Below are positions 45,901 to 54,900 of a stretch of 64,000 nt of DNA, one piece after another (position 1 is the first letter of the stretch; every line of letters starts with the position of its first letter). This DNA is from Lepas anatifera (taxonomy: Eukaryota > Arthropoda > Thecostraca > Lepadidae). The notes under the pieces are model-generated. The model was not told the origin of the DNA and made no database searches. It was given only the letters and a program-made list of their open reading frames with translations. The translations under genes and the position numbers were made by a program. The stretch covers positions 137,001-201,000 of the forward strand of contig JAOTON010001078.1 in the NCBI GenBank assembly GCA_034440635.1, given 5' to 3'.

Positions 45901-48900
45901 GGTTCGGGTTGATGACGGCTGTCTGTGCGTCAGATGCGGGCGCGGTTTGATGACAGCTGTCTGTACGTCAGATGCGGGCACGAGTTGATGACGGCTGTCT
46001 GTGCGCCAGATGCGGGTTTGGGTTGATGACGGCTGTCTGTGCGCCAGATGCGGGTTCGGGTTGATGACGGCTGTCTGTGCGTCAGATGCGGGTTCGGGTT
46101 GATGACGGCTGTCTGTGCGTCAGATGCGGGCGCGGGTTGATGACGTGTGTCTGTGCGTCAGATGCGGGCGCGGTTTGATGACAGCTGTCTGTACGTCAGA
46201 TGCGGGCACGGGTTGATGGCGGCTGTCTGTGCGCCAGATGCGGGTTTGGGTTGATGACGGCTGTCTGTGCGTCAGATGCGGGTTCGGGTTGATGACGGCT
46301 GTCTGTGCGTCAGATGCGGGTTCGGGTTGATGACGGCTGTCTGTGCGTCAGATGCGGGCGCGGGTTGATGACGTGTGTCTGTGCGTCAGATGCGGGCGCG
46401 GTTTGATGACGGCTGTCTGTGCGCCAGATGCGGGTTCGGGTTGATGACGGCTGTCTGTGCGCCAGATGCGGGTTCGGGTTGATGACGGCTGTCTGTGCGT
46501 CAGATGCGGGTTCGGGTTGATGACGGCTGTCTGTGCGTCAGATGCGGGCGCGGGTTGATGACTGTGTCTGTGCGTCAGATGCGGGCGCGGTTTGATGACA
46601 GCTGTCTGTACGTCAGATGCGGGCACGGGTTGATGGCGGCTGTCTGTGCGTCAGATGCGGGTTCGGGTTGATGACGGCTGTTTGTGCGTCAGATGCGGGT
46701 TCGGGTTGATGACGGCTGTCTGTGCGTCAGATGCAGGCGCGGGTTGATGACGTGTGTCTGTGCGTCAGATGCGGGCGCGGTTTGATGACGGCTGTCTGTG
46801 CGCCAGATGCGGGTTCGGGTTGATGACGGCTGTCTGTGCGTCAGATGCGGGTTCGGGTTGATGACGGCTGTCTGTGCGTCAGATGCGGGTTCGGGTTGAT
46901 GACGGCTGTCTGTGCGTCAGATGCGGGCGCGGGTTGATGACGTGTGTCTGTGCGTCAGATGCGGGCGCGGTTTGATGACAGCTGTCTGTACGTCAGATGC
47001 GGGCACGGGTTGATGGCGGCTGTCTGTGCGTCAGATGCGGGTTCGGGTTGATGACGGCTGTTTGTGCGTCAGATGCGGGTTCGGGTTGATGACGGCTGTT
47101 TGTGCGCCAGATGCGGGTTCGGGGTGATGACGGCTGTCTGTGCGTCAGATGCGAGCGCGGGTTGATGACGGCTGTCTGTGCGTCAGATGCGGGCGCGGGG
47201 AACCGACATTCGGCGGGGGGACGTGCTGCTGTCCAACCACCCGGCGGCCGGCGGCTCCCACCTGCCCGACCTCACCGTCATCACACCAGTCTTCCACCGG
47301 TCAGTCGTACCGTCATCCACCGTCATCACACCCGTCTTGTTTATTTGTTTATTAAGAGTTGATGAGCAACAGGGTAAGCCCCAGTGACAGCTAGTCCAGA
47401 TGGTGAAACACTCACAGTACAGTACTATAAAAGGTGATGTACATACAACAAGGACACGATAAAATATAACTAATGGAGCGACATCAGGCATAATACATGG
47501 TAAAAATGTTTCACAAAAGCAGCACCATTATAAATAAACTAAGTCGTACCGACCTTACCTTAATGGCGACATATTGAGAACTTGAAGGAGACTCAGCCTG
47601 ACCAATCTCAGATTGCGTCACTCCGCCGGTCAATAGAGCTGGAGAAAAGAATCGCGCCAGTTTGAGAATGTGATGCAAGTTTCTATATTGAAGCGTCATG
47701 TTCCACTTCACTCTAACTGAGCGGGCTGAGAACTCGAGTCCCGTTTGAGAGCGCCTGTCCCTCACTGGCTGTGATTTTCAGTGACTCGGAGACGCCGATA
47801 TTTTTCGTGGCGTCGCGGGGTCACCACGCCGACATCGGCGGCATCACGCCCGGCTCCATGCCGCCCCACTCCAAGTCGCTCTCTGAGGAGGGCGCCTGCT
47901 TCAAGTCCTTCAAACTGGTGGAGGGCGGGGTCTTCCAGGTGGGTGGAGAACCAGGCACCCGTTTTGAACTGTCGCTTCTTCTGTTTTCTGTTTTTTTATG
48001 CAGTAAATGTTTTGCGGTTTCAACTAGGTTTAATTCCGCTTTATTGAATTCCATGTTAATGCTGGTAGGGTATCTCTGGTGCGGCACATGTCCCAGCAAC
48101 CCCAGCAATAGCTGCATCCTCATGCTAATACCGAGACTACCAGTGATCTGCTGCTTGGCGACCTACTTTAATCAAAAGTTGAAAGATAGAATCCGCACAA
48201 CCTCTCTCTGCCGTGTGTCTGGGCCAGTGTAACATGTCCTCTCCGTGTGTCGGGGCCAGTATAACCTCTCCCCGCCCTTGCGTCAGAAGGCGGTGGTGAT
48301 GCCGTCTCACCCTGTGTCAGCTAATGTAACCTCTCGCCGCCTTGTATCAGGAGGCGGCGGTGACGGCGGCGCTGCAGGCACCCGGAGACATCCCCGGCAG
48401 CTCCGGCACCCGTAATCTGCGCGACAACCTCTCCGACCTGCGCGCCCAGGTGGCCGCAAACCAAAAAGGTAGCCACCAGACAGAACTCCAGCAGTGGAGC
48501 CGGCTGACGGGCTTCAGAGGCTGAGCTCGTCCTCTGGAGCTGTTGCTCGTGTGTTGTGGAGTTGTTGCAGGTCAAAGTTGAGCTGCTCCAGTGCCGTGAT
48601 CATAACAATTCAATTCTCTCTTGGTCTCATTGTATCTGTCTGTAGTCAGTGTTGGTCTCAGTATGTCCATCACGCTCAAAAGTTTTTGTCTCAGTGCTCC
48701 GTCTCCCGGCAAGGTATTGGCCTGGTCTCGAGCTGTATATCCTCTCTCCCATCCCTCCATGTCTCAGTGCTCCGTCTGCCGGCAGGGTATCGGCCTGGTC
48801 TCGGAGCTGATTGAACAGTACAGCCTGGAGGTGGTGCAGGCGTATATGGCGCACGTGCGGCGAGCTGCCGAGCTGGCGGTGCGGGAGCTGCTGCGGGAGG

Positions 48901-51900
48901 TGGGCGCGCGCGCCCGCAGCCGCTGCGGAGCTGCGCAGCTCACCTTCACCGACAGCATGGACGACGGTACAGAGCTGCAGCTCACCGTCGAGATCGACGA
49001 GGAGGCCGGCAGTGCCACGTTCGACTTTAGGTCAGAGCAACTGGAAGGGGCGATGGGAAGTCCGAATTCATAAGGGTGCTGGATGAGCAGATTAACATCC
49101 GCCAATAGCGTCGTGGTTGCATTAACGCCGCCTTCAACAAGTTTGCTGGTAGAAACGGCGGCAGTGCGCTGGTGAGGGGACAGGCTGCGGACGTGTGACC
49201 GGTCTTGCGTACCGACAGCGGCACCGGCTACGAGGTGTGGGGTAACTGTAACGCCCCGCGGGCCATCACCCTGTCGGCCCTCATTTACTGCCTCAGGTGC
49301 ATGGTGGGACACGACGTCCCGCTCAACCAGGTGAGCACCGATGCCGCTGACAACTCTGGCGGAACCCCCCCAATCTCGTACTGTTGTGGTCTCACTGCAT
49401 GGCTGGTGAGGCTGCTGAAGCGTGTACGCAGTGGCCTGTAAGTTAGACGACTGTAAGTAAGTTCAATACGCTCGTATGATTAAAAAAACGGGAATACGAT
49501 TACGTCTCATTGCAGAGCGTAATAAGCCTTTCTATGTGTTTTTTTCTTCAAGTGGCTCTCTGTGGTTTGGCCCCATTGAGTTTATTGGCGACCATTGGTT
49601 CCGTAGGTTTGTAAACTTCCGCTGTCACCGTGACCTGCGGTGCACGTCCTGTACGTACCAGCGCCGCTGTCGGGTGCCGGCAGGGGTGTCTGGCGCCGAT
49701 CCAGGTGCGGATCCCGGCCGGCTCGATCCTGGACCCGTCGGAGGGCGCTGCGGTGGTGGGCGGCAACGTGCTGACCTCTCAGAGGGTGGTGGACGTGGTG
49801 CTGGGCGCCTTCCGCGCCTGCGCCGCCAGCCAGGGCTGCATGAACAACGTCACCTTCGGCGACGAGCTGTTTGGCTACTACGAGACGGTGGCTGGCGGCG
49901 GCGGAGCGGTGAGACCGGGAATGCAACGGATGGGGCTGGACGTAACCTGTTGTGGGAGCTATTTCATACAGTTTCAGTTGTGTTTTAAATATAATGTGGC
50001 ACCTTAGCCGTGGAGTTTAAGCTGAGGTAGTCTTGCGGACCGAAAGCCTTCGGTTATATATTTCACTTGTCCTGGAACTCATCGATTTCAAACCGAATAT
50101 GGCCCCGCACCTGCCTTTCCGTGCGCTTTTCTATTTTAAATTTAAATAGAAACGAAATATGAAACTCCCGTGACCGATGGCTCATTTCAAATCCCGCGAA
50201 GGTCATTTAAAGTTTTGCGTTCCCGCGAAACCATGGAACTCGATAAAGCTAAGTCGTGTTCAAATGTTTCACAATAGTCCTTGGCTGGGGCTACCTCGTT
50301 GTCGTTACTGGACGTTCAGATTGAATGTGAAAGTAGGATAAAGTGTTTTTTTACATTGGTCAAGTCTTAGTCTCTTGATCGAACGAATTATAAAAAGGTC
50401 TTGGTGCACTAAGTCCATTTGAACTACAGTTCTCACGATTTCCTGCGCCCGCGAGGTCTCTCGCTGCTCATGGATACAATTTTACACATTAGCGACCCGA
50501 CCCGACCCTACCGTTCCGCTGATAAAACGCCGATAGCTCCTCGAATAGGTGTCGGACAGGAATGAAACTTGGCAGTGGCAGACTCAGACTTTCATTTCGG
50601 CGGGGGAGGGGGTCAATCCCACCCCAATTTTACCCGGGATAACCTCCTACTATGTGGTTACTAGGGCCACTCAGAAATTTCGGGGAGGAGGCTTGAACCC
50701 CCAGTCGCCTCCCCCCTCTTCATGGGTATATCTCCGCCACTGACCCATGGGTAGCAGCATCAATTCAGTTCATGCGTCTAATTTTCGAGAGAAAAATCGT
50801 AACCCTACGTACGAGGGATCTGTGTTCTCCCAGACCTTGCAGCACACTCCGAATGAGGATTTTGAGAGTTTCGAGGGCTGGAAAAACGTAATATTCGCCG
50901 CCGGACTGCGCGTGAGCTTTGAGAGAAAGTCTATATTTCCGAATATTTGTTTGACTGTAGTTGATGGTGTTTACACCGACGAATTTGTCTCTTCAGAAAG
51001 TACAAAAGGAAACGTTGAATCATTTATCAAATTGTTTCCCTGATGGTTTGCTTATCCTGTTACATTTAACTTGCCGATAGGTAAGACATTCGTTTAGCAC
51101 GGCAGGACTTTATGTGTGATGTCGTTGCGTTTATGTTCGAGGATGAGCATAAATCATCCAATGAAGTCTAGGCCATTGTTTCACTTGTCAATTGGAAACA
51201 GAAGCTTCCGTTCGGTAATCGTCAATAAAGGCGTGTTACTGGTGTTTATTCCGTTTCGCCGAAGCCACGTGCCCTCCATCGCTGCTGAGTGGTTTGTATG
51301 GCGCGGGATGCCTGATCGTTCTGCGCTCTTCCCAGTCCCCCAGGTCCGAGCGTTCTGCGCTCTTTCGAGTCTCCTATGTCTGAGCGTTGAATGTTTGCAA
51401 CTAGGGGTTTCTTGCACTTAATTCGGCTTCGTCGAGTGAACCCTGTAACATTGCTGCTGGTCAGCTGAGCTGGAGCCGCCACTTCGGTCGATATCCAGTC
51501 TGTGGGCCGCCACCTGGCAGGTGGCAGGAGGCAGCGGCCGCCGTGACCGCCCCTGCGCCGACAGGGCGCCGGCTGGGAGGGCCGCAGCGGCGTGCACAGC
51601 CACATGACCAACACGCGCATCACCGACCCGGAGATCCTGGAGGCGCGCTACCCGGTGCTGGTGCGCCAGTTCTGTCTGCGGCCCCACTCCGGCGGCGGCG
51701 GCCGGCACAGGTCAGCGGGGGCACCGGGGGAGACGGTGTCAGGTCAGCGGGGGCACCGGGGGAGAGGGGTCAGGTCAGGTCAGCGGGGGCACCGGGAGAA
51801 ACGGGGTCAGGTCAGGTCAGTGGTGGCACCGGGGAGAGTGGGTCAGGTCAGGTCAGTGGTGGTGCCGGGGAGAGGGGGTCAGGTCAGGTCAGCGGTGGCA

Positions 51901-54900
51901 CCGGGGAGAAACGGGTCAGGTCAATGGTGACACTGGGGGAGAGGGGGGTCAGGTCAGGTCAGCGGTGGTACCGGGGGAGAGGGTCAGGTCAGTGGTGACA
52001 CCGGGGGAGAGGGGGTCAGGTCAGGTCAGCGGTGGCACCGGGGGAGAGGGGGTCAGGTCAGGTCAGTGGTGGTTCGGGGGAGAGGGGTCAGGTCAGGTCA
52101 GTGGTGGCACCGGGGGAGAGGGGGTCAGGTCAATGGTGGCACCGGGGAGAGGGGGTCAGGTCAATGGTGGCACCGGGGGAGAGGGGGTCAGGTCAATGGT
52201 GGCACCGGGGGAGGTCAGGTCAATGGTGGCACCGGGGGAGGTCAGGTCAATGGTCGCACCGGGGGAGGTCAGGTCAATGGTGGCACCGGGGGAGGTCAGG
52301 TCAATGGTGGCACCGGGGAGGTCAGGTCAGTGGTGTTACAGGGGAGAAACGGGTCAGGTTAGTGGTGGCACCGGGGGAGAGGGGGTCAGGTTAGTGGTGC
52401 ACGGGGAGAAACGTGGTCAGGTCAGTGGTGCGCGGGGAGACGGGATAGGGTCAGGTCAGGTTAGTTGTGCACGGGGGAGAAACGTGGTCCGGTCAGTGGC
52501 GCACGGGGAGACGGGATAGGGTCAGGTCAGGTTAGTTGCGCACGGGGAGATGTGGTACCCCGAAGTTGTGACCGAAGGAGGCGCAGGGAATGTTTTCCGC
52601 ACCAGCTCTGGTCACGACGCGGTGATAGTAGACTAAATCCAATCAAACTCTGTGATTTTTTCAGTAAGCATGAATCGTAACTGTGGGATTGCCTTTCACC
52701 GCCATGAAATCGCTTCCAAACAATTTCGACACTTTGCATCGCATATGCCATTGCAATGTTGGCAGGCTTATATAATGTCCTGCCTTAATTCTAACCTCCC
52801 GGCCTCCATTCACAAGTCTGGATCGAGTGTTTTTCCCAGCGCGCTGCAGTCTGGTTCGGCCCCAGTCTGTTGTACTGGTTACTCCGGCGTCTGCGCGGTG
52901 GCCGGCCGCGGCGGCGTGTTGTAAGCCTGCGTCCGTGTCTGGTCCTCAGGGGCGGCGATGGCGTGGTGAGGGAACTCACCTTCCGTAAGCCGCTGACGCT
53001 GTCGATTCTGACGGAGCGCCGTGTGTTCGCACCCTACGGAATGGACGGTAAGGGACTGTTCACTTGGAACCGCTGGAGGTCGGTGGATGATGCGGAGATC
53101 ACGATTTATGCTGAGCGATACGTTATTAAATGCCCAGGCTTTGCTGTCGCCGAGGTGACATTCAAAACGGGCATGGGAATCCATCGAGTATTGGCAGGGT
53201 TGGACTGCAAAGTCCTAGATTTTTCATTAATTTTGACGAATGTATTTGGATTTTCAAGTCTTTATTTAAAGAGGATTTTGGGGATTGGATTCCAGTCCAG
53301 TTGAATCGGATTATCACAGATCTGAGTTTAAAAATGATTTTTCCGGTTTTTTTTAATTATATCATGTTTCAGGCTTTCGAAGCCGTCAGTATATTCCTTG
53401 ACTGCTCAGCTTGCTTTGCGCTGACCTTTCAGTGGTTGGAAATCTTAAATGTCTCATAGGGGTTGCAGGTTTGGACTACAATCATTTTTCTCAGGATTTG
53501 CTGATGCCTGGAAGTCATTTAGCAGGCCTTAGTTTCTATTTTACAAAGCACGTTCTGGCAGTGGTAACTAACAGTATTCCAGTTGTACATGCTGATATCC
53601 AGGTTTCTGTTCGAAGCAAGACAATAATTTTGCTGTCGCCTTCCAGCTGTGGTGATTGATGAGTTTAACAGACAACTGGATCGACCAGCACTTTTAACTG
53701 GCTGACAATTAATTGGATGCGATTCGTCAGTTCTACGGAGCCAGTCGTGTTCCATTAGCCGCGAACTCGACAGTTTGAGGGAATATTCCTTGTTTCCATA
53801 GAAACACTTAGCCACAGCGCTCGGAGTCCGAGTGGGGCGGGTCCAGAGAGGTTTGATGTGTCTGAATTGGGCCGTCTGCGTCGTTTCCGGCGGCGTCGGT
53901 GATATTTCCGGGCGGCGGCGCGCGGCCGGAGCGGCGCGGGACGCGTGCTGCCGACTCAGCTGTTGTCCCCTGACAGGCGGGCAGCCCGGGCAGCGCGGCA
54001 GAAACCTGATGCTCAAGAAGGACGGCAGGACCATCAACCTCGGGGCCAAAACATCCGTCGAGGTGGAAACCGAGGTAACCTGCTAGTCTCGATGTATCTG
54101 CAGTTACAAAGAACAAGCTTTTAGATGTGTGAGAGGAGCTGTCCTGTCTTTGAAACCTGTAAATGATAATGAAATATCATATGGAGACGCGATTTTTATA
54201 TCTTGAGCCATTTTATGACCTATTCATGTGAAACATAAGCCTCGAAATCTGTGAGCGAAACCAGGAAACACGTGATACCCGTGTCTGTAGCGAGCAGAAT
54301 GATATGGCTGTCCGACAGACTGGCCGAACTGCGTGGTCAGCACTCCGGATACGTCCACTTGGACATGTTGTTGCAGTTGTTGGAGGGAAAATGTGTTTGT
54401 CACCCACTTTCAGTCGGATAGACGTTTTAGCTTTTAGCCAGGGACGGGTTGTAGCCTTAAGCTCACTTTTGGCTAGGGACGACACGGGGCGCTGGTCCCC
54501 TCTGATCGACCTTTCTCCTGCGAAGATACAAGGTCGCGCTATATGGCCAAGTCGCTGAAAGCGCCCTAAAACCCCAATACACGCGAAGATACAAGGTCTT
54601 CGCCGCTAATCCGAATTACCCATATGGCATCTCCTCCGCTAAATTTCCATGTGTTCGCAGAATTACAGCACTGACACCGTAACCTAGGCTGAGCCGATGA
54701 CTGAGGCTGACTTGGGTCCCGAAAATTATCCTTGCAAATGGCAGATTAGGCCTCACATTTAATTTATTTCGCAAAAGTCTTAAGAATTGTATTAAAAGAA
54801 CAAAAAGGTTAGAGTGGGAATCTGGAAAATGTGAATTTGGGCAGTAACTTTAAGATCGTGAGAAAACATTTTACGTAAAAAATATGTTTCTGGTTTCTAG

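Noticed and set aside
45494..47186. Regular 38-bp repeats that could suggest a CRISPR array
   Set aside because: Units are directly adjacent with no unique spacers, and the locus is an intron of an animal gene.
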